From: Malachius bipustulatus
Taxonomy: Eukaryota > Arthropoda > Insecta > Coleoptera > Melyridae
Length of the DNA: 64,000 nucleotides
NCBI GenBank assembly: GCA_910589415.1
Contig: OU342632.1
Coordinates: forward strand, 15,007,507-15,071,506
Direction of reading: 5' to 3'
Shown here: positions 46,449 to 58,527 of the stretch, piece by piece
Numbering within the stretch: the stretch's first letter is position 1
Layout: the number at the start of each line of letters is the position of its first letter
Made by a program: the position numbers and the translations under genes
Notes under the pieces: model-generated
Databases searched by the model: none
What the model was told of the DNA's origin: nothing
Seen by the model: only the letters and a program-made list of their open reading frames with translations

Positions 46449-49325
46449 ATGGGAGGTACAGAAAACCAACCAGAGACTTCGAACTCTGAAAATGTTGAAG
46501 GTAGTCAAAACAAAGGTATTGATCCTATTGTTTATTTGTTAAAGCGAAATGATGAACAGTTTGATAATTTATGTAAAATTCTAGAATCTCAGTCTCTCCA
46601 AAATAGTGAAATGCTAAGATTGTTAAATAAAAATGTAATCAAAATGAATGATAATTTGGAAAATGTAATAATCGATAAAGATTTAAGTTTAAATGTTGTT
46701 GATCAGAGGGATAAAGTTGAAAATCAAAATAAATATTGTGATCAGGAAAGTCAAAGAAAAGGGATTTTAAATAAAAGTAATAATAAGGATGAGCCCAGGG
46801 ATGAGCAAAATGATACTTTATTAAAAGATTTGTCAGTGATTTTTCAAAGCAGAAATCCTCAGGCTCAGGTTAATAATAATTCAAATTCAAACATAATATT
46901 TTTATGGAAAGAATGGGGAGGACAGGCATTACAATTTCATCCTGGAGGTTCTGTTCATCCAGTTGTATTTTTGAGAAAGTTGAAAAGAAAATTTCATGAA
47001 GCCGAAATACCAAATAATAGAAAAGTAGAATTAGCTATCGATGCTTTAAAGGGGTCAGCTGCTGAATATTTTGAATTTAAGCAAAATCAAATAGTTAGTT
47101 TTGAAGATTTTGAAAATTTATTTCTTTCGAAATATTGGAATTTAAATATTCAAAGGGATACTTATAGAAGGATTTGTTTAGGTAGATACGATGATTCTTC
47201 CTTATCAAAAGCAGATTATTTCATAAAACTAGCCAAAGAATCTCAGTACCTAGAACCCCCACTTGACGATGATGAAATTTTGAAACTTCTTTCAAGCCAC
47301 TTTTCACCTGAAATAGAAGCCATTTTATATTCGTTGCGTAATGTAGATGATGCTGAAAATTATTTGAGGAGACTTGATAATGATAATAGGTACCGAGTGA
47401 AAAGAAATGAAAACTATTCAGGAAATGACCGTAATGACTATTATTCCAGACGCCAGGGTAATGATAGAAATTTTAACCGCTCTGAAAATACAAATTTTAA
47501 TAAGCCTCTTTATCAAAATCAAACTTTTAATAGGTCAGGTAACAACGCTAATTCGTATCATCCAAGTGATTATAACAATAAAGGGAATTTTAATTTCCGA
47601 GAGAATAATAACTCGCAAATACAGAGGAATAATTATCAGAAACGTAGTGTCAATATGATTCAAAAGGAAAATAACTATGATATTGTTGATAGTCGTGAAA
47701 AATCTAGTTCCGTCCCAGGTGTTGAAATTTCAAGAAGTGAGGTAGGTAGGGGACATGGTAATGGTAGTATCGATTTCTCCGAGCGGCCAAACCAGAATTT
47801 ACGTCGTGAAATAAACACGGTCCCAGCATTATTCCCAGCAACTCTCGATGAAAGGCGTAATATTCAAAGAAATTATTTGCAGGAAGGAGCGATACCTAAA
47901 AATAGAGAATCTTATGAAGACAGTGCCGGGGTGAATATTATTGAACTTGATGTGGAAAATGAGAATAATATTTCACAAAATAATCAGAATAATTCGGTGT
48001 TTGCGGACATTCAAGATTATTTAGTCGATGAATTGGAAGGAAAATTGCCGTCAGTAGCTAGGTTACCTATTTTAAAGGCTGAAATTAAAGAATTTTCTGT
48101 AGAAATTCTAGTAGACAGTGGGAGTCAGATTAGTTGTTGTTCTCCAAATCTTATCAATAAATTGATAGAGAAAAATCATAAAATGATCAAATTACCAGTA
48201 AAAGGCATTACAGTTATGGGAGCAATAAAAGGGAAGTCTCAGAAAATAAAAGAACAAGTTTATTTGTCGTTTACCATTGATCAGAGTCTATCATTTAAAC
48301 AAGGTTGTGTAATAATACCAGGCTTATCCAGAGATATAATTCTTGGTTGTGATTGGTTGGAGGATTTTCAAGTCGAAATAAATCTATTTGAAAATAAATT
48401 ATTGGGAAAATTCAGTAATAATGAATTGAAGGAGTGCCTAAAATTGAACAATTATTCAGAGTCGAGAGTGCAATTGTCTGTAATACAAAACATTTGCAGT
48501 GACAATTATTCTGAAGACTTAGAAATCCGTGATGAAGATAAATTTAAAGCAATAGTAGAGTCAATTAATGACTGTGATTTAAAAGATGACAATTTTAAAA
48601 ATAAACTAAAAAAGTTATTGTTCGAATATGAACATGTTTTTGCGGGAAAATCAGGTAATAATGAGCAGAGAACAAAGCATAAATTTTGTCTGAACTTATC
48701 AAAGTTGGCAAATCCGTTGAGAAAACGAAAGAAAAAGCGAAAAAAGAAGGGATATTCATGGAAATGGGGGGCAGCTCAAGAGGAGTCATACAGAATCTTA
48801 AAACTTATTTTCAATCGGGAAATAGGAAAGTTGTTACGAGCGTTATGTTTTTCCAAACATACTAAGTGGGCATTTGAATTGTCAAAAGTACAGGAATACC
48901 TTAACCAGGCGATAAACGAAACTACTGGCTATAGTTCCAATGAGTTACAGTTTGGTATTAAACGTGAAAATTCATTTATAAAAGACATTGCTGTTCCTGA
49001 AGGAACAAAGCAGAAAAATATATTGGTATTGGCTTATGAAAGAATGAAAAATAAGGCAGATAGGAGACGTTTAAGACATAATAAAAAGTATTCTTTGACG
49101 ACATTTAATATTGGTGACCAAGTGTTGGTACGAAATCATGAATTATCGTCCAGTGAGGATAGGGTAATAAAAAAATTCTTTGTGCTATTTAGAGGTCCTT
49201 GTACCGTAGTTGGTAAGCCTCATGCAAATGCTTACGATGTGGTGGATAATGATACTAATCAAAATCTAGGTATTCAAAATATCATTAACCTAAGGAAGTT
49301 TTATCCACGAATAGAACAGTTATAA
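46449..49325 (+). CDS. Gag-protease ORF fused in frame to pol remnants
   Basis: One 958-codon frame. Residues 1-130 are helical and hydrophilic. About 150-320 is the Gag capsid-like region (WGGQALQFHPGG, LAIDALKGSAAEYFEF). About 320-420 is Asn/Arg-rich and probably binds RNA, without any CCHC knuckle. The retropepsin active site is DSG at 556-558, in a longer segment with CCSPNLI. At about 755-775 a Lys-rich junction (RKRKKKRKKK) replaces the RT domain. Next is a short RNase H-entry-like piece (WKWGAAQEESYRILK), then an integrase C-terminal part (NQAINETTGYSSNELQFG, GDQVLVRNHEL). RT, RNase H core and the integrase DDE core are absent. All deletions keep the frame, so Gag and protease could still be expressed. 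Start: ATG 102 bp after the LTR. Confidence 0.85.
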   Translation: MGGTENQPETSNSENVEGSQNKGIDPIVYLLKRNDEQFDNLCKILESQSLQNSEMLRLLNKNVIKMNDNLENVIIDKDLSLNVVDQRDKVENQNKYCDQESQRKGILNKSNNKDEPRDEQNDTLLKDLSVIFQSRNPQAQVNNNSNSNIIFLWKEWGGQALQFHPGGSVHPVVFLRKLKRKFHEAEIPNNRKVELAIDALKGSAAEYFEFKQNQIVSFEDFENLFLSKYWNLNIQRDTYRRICLGRYDDSSLSKADYFIKLAKESQYLEPPLDDDEILKLLSSHFSPEIEAILYSLRNVDDAENYLRRLDNDNRYRVKRNENYSGNDRNDYYSRRQGNDRNFNRSENTNFNKPLYQNQTFNRSGNNANSYHPSDYNNKGNFNFRENNNSQIQRNNYQKRSVNMIQKENNYDIVDSREKSSSVPGVEISRSEVGRGHGNGSIDFSERPNQNLRREINTVPALFPATLDERRNIQRNYLQEGAIPKNRESYEDSAGVNIIELDVENENNISQNNQNNSVFADIQDYLVDELEGKLPSVARLPILKAEIKEFSVEILVDSGSQISCCSPNLINKLIEKNHKMIKLPVKGITVMGAIKGKSQKIKEQVYLSFTIDQSLSFKQGCVIIPGLSRDIILGCDWLEDFQVEINLFENKLLGKFSNNELKECLKLNNYSESRVQLSVIQNICSDNYSEDLEIRDEDKFKAIVESINDCDLKDDNFKNKLKKLLFEYEHVFAGKSGNNEQRTKHKFCLNLSKLANPLRKRKKKRKKKGYSWKWGAAQEESYRILKLIFNREIGKLLRALCFSKHTKWAFELSKVQEYLNQAINETTGYSSNELQFGIKRENSFIKDIAVPEGTKQKNILVLAYERMKNKADRRRLRHNKKYSLTTFNIGDQVLVRNHELSSSEDRVIKKFFVLFRGPCTVVGKPHANAYDVVDNDTNQNLGIQNIINLRKFYPRIEQL

Positions 49326-49481
49326 GTTAAAAAAAAAAAGAGAACTAAGAATTGAATTATTGTTTTGGTGTTGTTTTTATTTTTCAAAGGGACAAATAAA
49401 TTTTTAAGGGTCGTGCTTGTTATGAAGCTTGAAAACCCCTTTTTCTTTGGCAGTCCAGGGATTTTCAACCTTGGGGGGCTA

Positions 49482-50188
49482 TGAAGCACGCCAATGATTG
49501 GGACTGATATTTTACCTATAGACTTATAAGAGTGAATTATGTGAGGTGAGGGGTGAAACGAAGGAAAGGACCACCACGAAGCTGGATGGTAAGGGAAGTG
49601 CGAATTTCGACTACTGTGAAGGGAGTCGGGTACTAGCGGTGCTCGACGAAAGACGGACCCTTTCCTGCAAGATAGGCAGATCGGTGTCTCCTGCGAGTGT
49701 TAATATTGGTAATGTAATATACAGAGTGTACTTTTAATAATAAAAATCCCGAGTGTTAATATTGGTAATAATTTAGAAGTGTACCAAGCAATATAATTTC
49801 GTATAACTTCGTCTCCAATCTACAGTCTTCATCATCCGTTACCCCGAAGGGTAAAGCAGCAAGCAGCATAATCATCTTCAGTTTAACAATTACATATATA
49901 TTCTTCAGTTTAATAATTCTAATGTGGCAGTCAAGAGCCCCACCCCGGATGTTACCGTGAGTCTTTAATTATATTAAGCTTTGTTGAGTTTATTCTAGAA
50001 TTTAAGTTATAACTTGTGGGGGATAAATTTGTAATTGTGTTGTACTTATGTAACAATATAGTATTATAGTAAAGTATATTTAATTAACTCTTCCTTTAAT
50101 TAATGCAAAGTAATACTCAAAAGAACCTCCCTGAGAAATAATCAAAAAGACAAATCAAATGTAGGTGTCCCCAAAAAGGGGTGCTACA
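49482..50188 (+). repeat. 3' LTR of gypsy-type element
   Basis: 707 bp, direct copy of 45641-46347. It is preceded by a G-rich polypurine-like tract (TTGGGGGGCTA, 49471-49481) and followed by AAGG (50189-50192). Confidence 0.93.
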
Positions 50189-50509
50189 AAGGTAAGCTAT
50201 ATTTCTACACTTCTACAGTTCTACACTTCTACAATGCTTTTATAGTTATTGAACAAGAAATATTCAACTAGAAAATTAAGAAATGTTATCCAGAGAAGTA
50301 AATTAAAGGCTAGCGGTTACAACATTATTTATAAAAATCTACATAATATTATTTCGGATTTTTTTGCTCGCGATACTTCTTGATTTTACTCTCAAATTTT
50401 ATTGAGTCGGTTTAGATTCGAAGATAAAGATTATGCCCTGGAAATTTATAAAAGGCTATTTCAACAAATTTTTTCAACTGACTTCAATTTTCCAATATCA
50501 AAGTTTTGT

Positions 50510-50736
50510 TTTTTAAGAGGGAGCATTGGTCTTAACCGTGTAGATAAGACCTAGTCATTCCAATCTAGTAATTTGGCTCTCAGAACTTGCTAATTTGGCC
50601 AGACACAAATTTTAAATTTATAAATACATAGTTAAATTACCGAGAAATAACCATGCCGAGCTGGGATTTGAACCCAGACGGTGGCAGCGTCAACGGCTCA
50701 ATAATTATAGTCAGTGACCTAAACCGCCGCGCTCAA
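50510..50736 (-). mobile_element. tRNA-derived SINE, copy with tail type 2
   Basis: On the minus strand the head (50736-50651) shares GTTGACGCTGCCACCGTCTG and the B box (50664-50674) with the copy at 16417. The tail differs and ends with GGTTAAGACCAATGCTCCCT and an A-rich tract. Confidence 0.72.
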
Positions 50737-53082
50737 AATAAAAGTTATTTAATAATAATATAATAAAAAACTCAATCACATTTACATTTATGATCTTTGA
50801 TTTGTTCTCTATTGTCTTAAATAACTTAAAGTGCTGGACTTCTCTCTCTCGCGTCATGTGGTGAAATTCAGGAACATATATCTATGTCATGTCGCCGACT
50901 CTTGAAAGGCCTAATTTTCACGAGAACATTTGAAGAATAAGTAGGGGTAGTCTTTATTCCTTTATCAACTAATTTAATTCAAATTTTGAAGAAAGTAGAT
51001 GGAATGAGCCTCATGATGTTTGTAGGTTGCCAATAAGTTTTTCTTCATTTTCAATTTATTGCGTAGGGAGTTGGAGGATTTTTTTGCTAGTTGAGGAAAG
51101 TCTTGCTAACTCGGTTGAGGATGAGTTATGACAAATTCTTATCTCGTTATTGTCGTTTGATACTGAGGCTGCCTAAAATATATGAATAAAAATTATATTT
51201 GGGTAGAACTATAAATTTTCTGAATTCAATCGGTTTAATTTAAGTATGGTTATTGGTTACTCCACCTTTATATTTTCTGGATTTCAATTTGTTATAAAAC
51301 AGTATATGCATGGATGCAATAGTGTGACGTAGTAGACAAAATTTTCGTCTTTTCGTAGCACACGGCGTGGTCATCCTGAAGCAAAGCATTCATGCATGGT
51401 GCAGAGCTCATCTTCTTCGAGGTAGGACTGAGTCTCACAAATTCGGGAAGCACGATTCACCGGGGTTTGTATTACAGAGCTCGTTTTTGGGCTGGGTGTT
51501 GATTGGAGTTCTTGTGTAAATAACGATCTCTTTGTGTTGGTTTTCGGTATAGACACTGTGCCACACATTTCAATTACTTTTGGCATTATAATATAATAAT
51601 GTAGTATTCAAAGGTGATTTAAGTTCTCTTCAATTTTAAAAGGATTGAAATAAGATGCTGAACATCTGACAGAACTTTTTGAATGAAGTTACTGAACGTC
51701 TAATAATTAAATATTTTTTACTAAAAAATAACAACAATCGTATATTATTGAATTATTGTTTTCATACGTCAAACATATTTTTATTAGGTAAGAAATTAAT
51801 CCTAATGGCATATGAGTAAAGTGGGCAGTCATTTGAACTTTTTTAGCTCAAATCGACTGTCCAGGGTATCCAACTTGAAGAAAAAATATCACAGCCAACT
51901 TGAATCCAAAAACGTCTGAAATGGGATATATGTCCATCCTTCAATCATTGGAATAAAATTAGATTTCTAATTTGGAAAAAATGGCGAAAATAAATTAAAT
52001 AAAAACTCCACTGAATATGTAATTAAAACTGACGGATCGAGTGTTATCGAATTTAGGAAACCGCTTTAAAATTGTAGATTTAGAATAGCTGCTGTGTAAC
52101 AAGATAACTATCACGTTAAAATATAAGCTCTGCAATTCCGTTATTTGAACAATAGTTAGTGTTGTTGTGTTCGATTCATATTTTAAACTGGCTGGGACAA
52201 TATGGATATATTGATTCTTTTCAATTCATATAATAAAAGAAGCTTATTTTCCTTTCGTTATTTCATATCCTCCATTTTCAAGGCACACAAAAGCAGAACT
52301 TTGCTTTTAATTACCAGCAATCTACAGTACAACCGTTTCGGTAATTGAAAATGAACAAATCTTTGAAACTCAAGTTTATTTATGTAAATTGCTCTCAGTT
52401 ATTTAAGTTTTACAATAATTCTAACAAGGAACTTAGTTTTTTGTCGTTTTTACATTAAGAATGCAGTTGTTTTATTATTTACCGATTTGCTTCAAGTTTA
52501 ATTTTTTATTATGAATCACCTAGAGCGGGTATTATTAAGGTAATGGGCAGATTTTTGTGGCCATTTCTGAAGAACGTATCGAGTCTATGTGGAATTTTTT
52601 AAAATTTATTTATTCTTGTCATAAAAGTATTACAAAAATGTTAATAAAAGTCATTTGACGTTGATATTAGCTTAAAAAACGAGCACAGAAATCTGCCAGT
52701 GAGCCTAATGAGTGTTTATAATATTGGCTGCTACCCTATTTACTTACATCCTCATGAAAAATTATTTGATTTTTAATTTGATTTTTTTAATAATTTACCT
52801 TATCATGTAATCATACACGTATATCTACTTTTATTTTTTATTTGTCATCTTTTCGGTCTCATTTGAATTTTTGCACCTACCGCGTCTCCACTCACCTTTT
52901 CTGGCATTTTTTTTTATTTTTTATTTTTTTCAATATTAATCTACCGTTTTTGGGCTGGAAATTCATAGTCCGGATTTTTCTGAGTATGAGGACACCTCGG
53001 AAGTAGAGAGAAGGTAGATAACTTTCAATTATTGCAAGGTGATTAATATTACTGTAATATACCTACTCTCTTATGGAATAAA
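50737..53082. other. AT-rich intron, nothing but one repeat match
   Basis: 51890-51932 matches 45139-45183 inverted. The minus-strand frame at 51371-51586 is unassignable. Confidence 0.5.
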
Positions 53083-53090
53083 CGTGGCGG

Positions 53091-53685
53091 GGTCATTATT
53101 TACATCCGCGGCTCCTACAGTTTCACTATGGCACCTATACTATAGGGGTGAGGACATACCTATAGTAACACCAGGAAGGTATTAATTTGCTTTGCAAATG
53201 AAAGATAAGCGAACAAAAGGGCATCAAAAGAAGGTCTTCCTGAGTGCGGGCCTGTTTAGAACAGCGAAATTCACAATAAACATAAAGGTCAGAGTGTCGA
53301 GTGGACGGAATAAACATTAAAGCGGGCCGGAAACTCGTAATATCAACACCAGGGCCGGTCTAGTAACATACGCAACATACGAACCGCATTCAAACGTAGT
53401 CAGACCATAATAGCGAGCGATGTCACGTATTTTGGAATATAAATGCAAAATAAATGCAAAATTCAAAATAAAAACTGTGCTAATGTTAATCTCGAAGATA
53501 TTCCTTGCCCTGAAAGTGAAAAAAAAATAGAAATTCGACCGTAGTGCCAAAGAGGCCTTAGTGGTGACCTTGAAATTAGTTTTCAATGGATGTTTTTAGC
53601 TTCTTACCCACCCAGCACCCCTATTTCGCTCCTCGGTCCCGAAAAAATTGATGAAACTTAGGAGCCGCGGATGTAAACAATTACC
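53091..53685. mobile_element. TIR element with 8-bp target duplication
   Basis: 595 bp between exact CGTGGCGG copies (53083-53090 and 53686-53693). Termini GGTCATTATTTACATCCGCG and the near-complement continue inward through GGCTCCTA. An 8-bp duplication is usual for hAT and P superfamilies. No transposase frame. Confidence 0.7.
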
Positions 53686-54138
53686 CGTGGCGGTAATAAG
53701 AAAAACGAAAATTCAGGCTTGTTGCGGAATAATACAAGATGATTGAAACCTGTCATACACACTATCTTATTCGTCTTGAAAAAGTGTCCGAATAATGTCA
53801 CATTTTGACAGCTGTCAAATTAACCGTTTCGGCTTCTTTTGCGAAAAACGAAATCCGCCATTTTCGGGTTTTGACCGATAGTTCCAAAACCAATTGACCG
53901 ACCGTAAATCTGAAACCGAATGCACTAAGTTTCCTTTAAAACTTTCCCCATTCAACCTTTGCTGTAGGTGTAATAGGATTCGAGATTCCTGTATAGAGAA
54001 GCGAATCTGGGACATACTGTATTATACGTCTTCCCAAACAGAGCGAATAATTGATATTTTGCTTCGCAATGGAGATATCGAAAATAGTTACAAGAAAAAG
54101 TGTTTCAGAATATTTTGTTTACCGCATCACTGTTTATA

Positions 54139-54357
54139 CGCATTTTATTTTTGGCATTATTTTGGTACCTATCACATGAAATTAGTAAAAATTGTATTTC
54201 GTAATTTGTAATTAAAGTGTCATAGAAAGTAATAATTTGACTCATTGAACGCTATACTTTCTAATTATTACGTTCTATGGCATTCTAATTACCAAATTAA
54301 TAAATACAATTTTTACTAATTTTATGTGAGATCAAAATAATAAAAAAATTCAAATGC
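54139..54357. repeat. Foldback repeat, about 100-bp arms
   Basis: GCATTTTATTTTTGGCATTA and complement; arms share AAATTAGTAAAAATTGTATT. Confidence 0.65.
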
Positions 54358-54578
54358 TAATTGTAACATGAACCTCGGTATCCAGAACTAATACAATTTA
54401 GAACCACTTTAGTAACTTTTTTTGATATCTTTGACGCAAACAAAATATCGATAATTCTCCCTCTTTGCGAGGACGTTGGCGGGGTTTAAAGATCAAATTT
54501 CAGTTAGATATCGTAAAAAATGTGGATTATCTAGTAGCGCAAATACAGGGGTGTATTTATCTTGAATGCAACACCCTG

Positions 54579-55113
54579 TACAGTTGGGCATTTGCGTGAT
54601 TATCCCATACCGGCCTCATCGTTCAAGATAGGAAAAACAAATTAGAAAAAAGTTGTATGGTTTGAGGAGACCTGTAACCTAAAATTATTTTCAGCTATAC
54701 AGTCTGATTCAGTATCTCTGTACGCCATAAAACTTTGTTATTTTCAACCCGACAATGTTATCACATTTTTTAGTTTCAGTTTCAGTTAGGTATATTTTTT
54801 AGTAGATAAGAATGGTTTTCACAGTTGGAGTTTTAATTGAGTAGGTTATGAGTTATAAACATGTAAAAATCGCAATTTTCTATTTTCAAAGCAGTTTATA
54901 TTGGAAACGGCTCAAGAAATCGGAAAAACGGTTTAGTAAGATAGGGACATGTAAACCGTTTTCCGATATCTTGGGCAGTCTTCCAATGTAAGCTGCTTTG
55001 AAAATGGAAATGGCGACCTTTACTTGTTTATAACTCATAATTCTTTTATTTTTTCCATCTTGAACGGTAAGGTCGCTATGGGATAATCCCGCTAGGAAAA
55101 TACCCATCCTGTA
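54579..55113. mobile_element. Palindromic MITE
   Basis: Starts TACAGTTGGGCATTTGC and ends near ATACCCATCCTGTA. Arms share GATTATCCCATA and TCGTTCAAGAT/ATCTTGAACG; the centre near 54935 carries the common core (ATAGGGACATGTAAACCG). Confidence 0.72.
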
Positions 55114-56105
55114 TAACATATTGCAAGTCATTTTGCGAAATATCTCTAAAATTATTTAATTTAAATTATGAGAGTCGAGCTACGTATCATAAACACCTCA
55201 CTTGAATATACACTTTTCAAGACGCGAGTATTTACACAGCCATCAAAATGAGAAAATTTTCCTCAAAGAGATTTTTCATTTTATTATTTGAGTAAAACAG
55301 GTTGACCTACTTACTAAATTTATTTCATTCGACATATTCCAGTTTGCCATGTCACACTATTGCTTTTATACTATCTTCATATCCAATTATGGTAATTAAA
55401 AAGATAAATGATCATGTTTCCAGACGAGGACACTAAACAGAACAGATGAAAGAAGTTTCTCTCATTCCTGGGGGATGGGTGGACGGTGTCTCCCTTTACA
55501 TCCCTCCTTGTCCTAGGTCTTGGTGGAATATCAGACTCCCACTCGACTGGCTGACAAAGCTCCCTTCTAGCGAATGTCACAGGCAACTCACACTTTCACG
55601 TTGCGGGAAACCGGCAGAAGCATCAACAATGAACATTCGCCCAAAATAGCCCGCTCGAACGACGAGGGTGACTCTATTGAAATGTGACTCGCTTCACGAA
55701 AAATATAAAATGTTCTTTTTCCACTACGAGGATTTTCTTTTATTAATTTAGTAAGTGGGAGGCAGGAATTCAAATCTGGAAAGAATAATTAGAGAGCCGA
55801 GAATTGTTATATGGAAAAACTCGTTTTATAGCTTAGCTTTCTTTGACTTGAGAGTGATATAATTCTCGAGATAAATATTGGCGTTTCTCAGGGCTCTCAG
55901 AATTCCAGTCAAAATAGAGCGCATAGTCGAGACATTCCAATCATTTCTTCAAAAGAGAAGGATCAGATATTCTCATTTTATCAAAACAAACACTCAGAAA
56001 TGTCGAGGAAATTTAAGAGAGAAATCCTACTATCCTGTTATCCTTGAATTATTATCTCTAAGCTGTGTCACTGGTCCAGATCAGAGATAGCTATTATCAT
56101 TCATA
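55114..56105. other. AT-rich intron, nothing recognised
   Basis: A slightly GC-richer patch at 55440-55660 carries overlapping open frames on both strands without family signature. Confidence 0.45.
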
Positions 56106-56985
56106 TACAGGGTGTCCCAGATTATTCGAAGCGGTCTCTGTAGGCCAAACGATGGACTTTTTCGAAAAACTTTTTGAAAATTCAAGTACAGAATCACAAT
56201 GGCCATAATTTAAAGTTATTTTGGAGTATACAGAGTGTCCCATATGACAGTGGCATATCAAAGTTATGTTTTTTTAAATGGAATGCTCCTATGTTATTGC
56301 ATTTTTAGATTGTCTGAGAAGAGAAAATATGATTGGCTGTTACAGTTGGTATTTAAATTCAGAAGTTTTTGAGTTATAAACAAGTGAAAATCGTCATTTT
56401 TCAAGTTCAAGGTCCTGTATAACGAAAACGGCTGAAGATAGAGAAAAACAGCTTACATGTCCCTATTTTCACTTCTTATGTACTATCCTATGGTGTAGAA
56501 ACATTTGTACTTTCTTTGATTTTTTTATTTGGGGACGCGTGGAGAAATCTCAGAATTTTTCAAATTTTTTATCACCCTGTATAAACATTTCATCTACATC
56601 ATAGGATAGTACATGAAAAAGTAAAATAGGGACATGTAAGCCGTTTTTCTCTATCTTCAGCCGTTTTCGTTATACAGGGCATTGAACTTGAAAAATGACG
56701 ATTTTCACTTGTTTATAACTCAAAAACTTCTGAATTTAAATACCAACTGTAACAGCCAATCTTATTTTCTCTTCTCAGACAATCTAAAAATGCAATAACA
56801 TAGAAGCTTTCCATTTAAAAAAACATAACTTTGATATGTCACTGTCATATGGGAAACTCTGTATACTCCAATATAATTTTAAATTATGGCCATTTAGATC
56901 CTGTACTTGAATTTGCAAATTTTTTTTGAAAAAATCCCTCGTCTGGCCTACAGAGACCGCTTTGAATAAGCTGGGACACCCTGTA
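56106..56985. mobile_element. Palindromic MITE just upstream of a host exon
   Basis: 880 bp, ends TACAGGGTGTCCCAG and complement; arms of about 430 bp; contains the common core (GTTATAAACAAGTG, GGGACATGTAAGCCG). An extra GGACACCCTGTA follows at 56992-57003. Ends 110 bp before the exon at 57096. Confidence 0.85.
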
Positions 56986-57095
56986 TACCCTGGACACCCT
57001 GTAAAGTAAAATAATTTTTTAAAAATTTTTTTTCGAGAATAGAATAACAATAATTATTGTCATAGCAATTTTTCTAAACTGCATTTTATTTTCAG

Positions 57096-57190
57096 ATGAA
57101 GAGTTGATATTTAAAGATGAATGGGGCGGAATCAGTCTCATGCATGCATCCAACTTATCAGTACGATCACTTATGTCCAATCAAACTTTT
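57096..57190 (+). CDS. DPP10/DPP6-like gene, second visible exon
   Basis: A 95-bp exon between TTTTCAG (ending 57095) and GTAAGTG (57191). It enters in phase 1: the G left by the previous exon plus AT makes Asp. It leaves in phase 0 after 31 further codons. The peptide includes EELIFKDEWGGIS and RSLMSNQTF, which match the first beta-propeller strand of S9B peptidases (family pattern: D.LIF.D..G...N....LMSN.TF). It lies only about 110 bp downstream of a palindromic MITE ending at 56985, so the branch point and polypyrimidine tract must fit in that gap. The intron before it is 33,211 bp and carries the endogenous virus and the retrotransposons. Confidence 0.9.
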
Positions 57191-57298
57191 GTAAGTGTTA
57201 CATTATTATTCAATATTCAAGGTGTGTTTAGAAATGCGATGAATTCTCTTATAGTCCAGACTAGTGGTCGAAAAAATATTATAAGTAGGGGGTGCAAC

Positions 57299-58110
57299 TA
57301 GAACACTCCGTCAAGTTTCCCCCCTTGGATTCCCCAAGCGTGGACTGCCATCTTGAATTTAATGGATAAAATCATGTATCTTGGTAAATGTTACTTGTTC
57401 GTGAAAAGTGGAAAAGTTATTATCACGAAAATTGTTAAGGGGGATGTACCCAACAGAACAATAGGTTATAACAAAAGTTAATGTTGAGTTTCCCTACAAC
57501 AAACGTATCTTCGGTCTTATTTGCGCCAACTTAAAAAAAAATAATTTTGCATAATACTTAACTAGTTATTTCAAGTCCTATAAATACATGATTGTGTTAT
57601 TTTCAGAGTCGCTGATTAGGAATTCGATTTTAGATTTTCAAAAAAACAAAGTGGCGGATCCAATACGGTGGACCTCTTTAATTTAAATTTACCACCTTTT
57701 AATTTAATTTAAATCCAAGTCACCTTCTCGAAAACCCCAAAATCAACTGTTTGGTAAAAACGCTATGACTTGAATTAATTAGTTATAACTATACTTAAGC
57801 AAAATTCAAAAATTTTGCCCCCATCAACTTTTGCAAAACTTGAAAATAGCAATTTTTGTGATAATCTATTTTTGTTTATTGTAAAATTTAAAAAACCATG
57901 CTCACTCCCAAAAGTGTTATTTTTAAAATTTTGTTACTTCGAACAATAAGTTTTAAGAAAAGTTCCAAATAAAAGCTGTTAAATCATCCTGAACAATTAT
58001 GTAATGATAATTTTTCATGGACTTGACCGAGATACATGGTTTCATTCCTTAAATTCAAGATGGTAGCACCCCTTACGGAATCCGAGGGGGAACTTGGCTG
58101 GAATGCTCTA
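57299..58110. mobile_element. Palindromic/foldback MITE between exons 2 and 3
   Basis: Ends TAGAACACTCC and GGAATGCTCTA, with inverted GCCATCTTGAATTTAA / TTAAATTCAAGATGG next inside. The middle is AT-rich and non-coding. Confidence 0.7.
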
Positions 58111-58527
58111 GTGGCCCTCCCGACAATTAATATATCATATCATATAATATCATCAAACTTCTAATTAACGCAATTTAAAAGTTCTATTTGACTGGACTAT
58201 TGACCACAAGAAGTATGCAATGTGGATCAAAGTATGTGGATCATGTTACAATAGTGACAGGGATGGATAATATACTCCACCCTTCCCTAGTTTTGTGGTA
58301 CGTAACGTTACCTGTGAGTAATTACCACAACAATGTAAAAAGTCAATAATTCAAATTATTTGATGTGTTTTTTTAAATAATTATTATTATTATCTTATAC
58401 TCCAGTCTCTTATTTAATTATTATTGGTATTCGCCGCTTTTCTAAATCCAACCCGCATTACTTACTAGGACAATGCCAGGCATTTTTTGAGACATTCCAT
58501 TTAAATCAATATGTTTATATTTTGCAG

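Larger units (their letters stand above)
45641..50188 (+). mobile_element. Internally deleted gypsy-type LTR retrotransposon
   Basis: 4,548 bp including both LTRs, target duplication AAGG on both sides. A primer-binding-type sequence TGGCGACCAACGAGTGGGC begins about 5 bp after the 5' LTR; the tRNA was not identified. The interior is only 3.1 kb because most of pol is missing. Identical LTRs point to a very recent insertion. It needs reverse transcriptase and integrase from a full-length relative. Confidence 0.9.
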
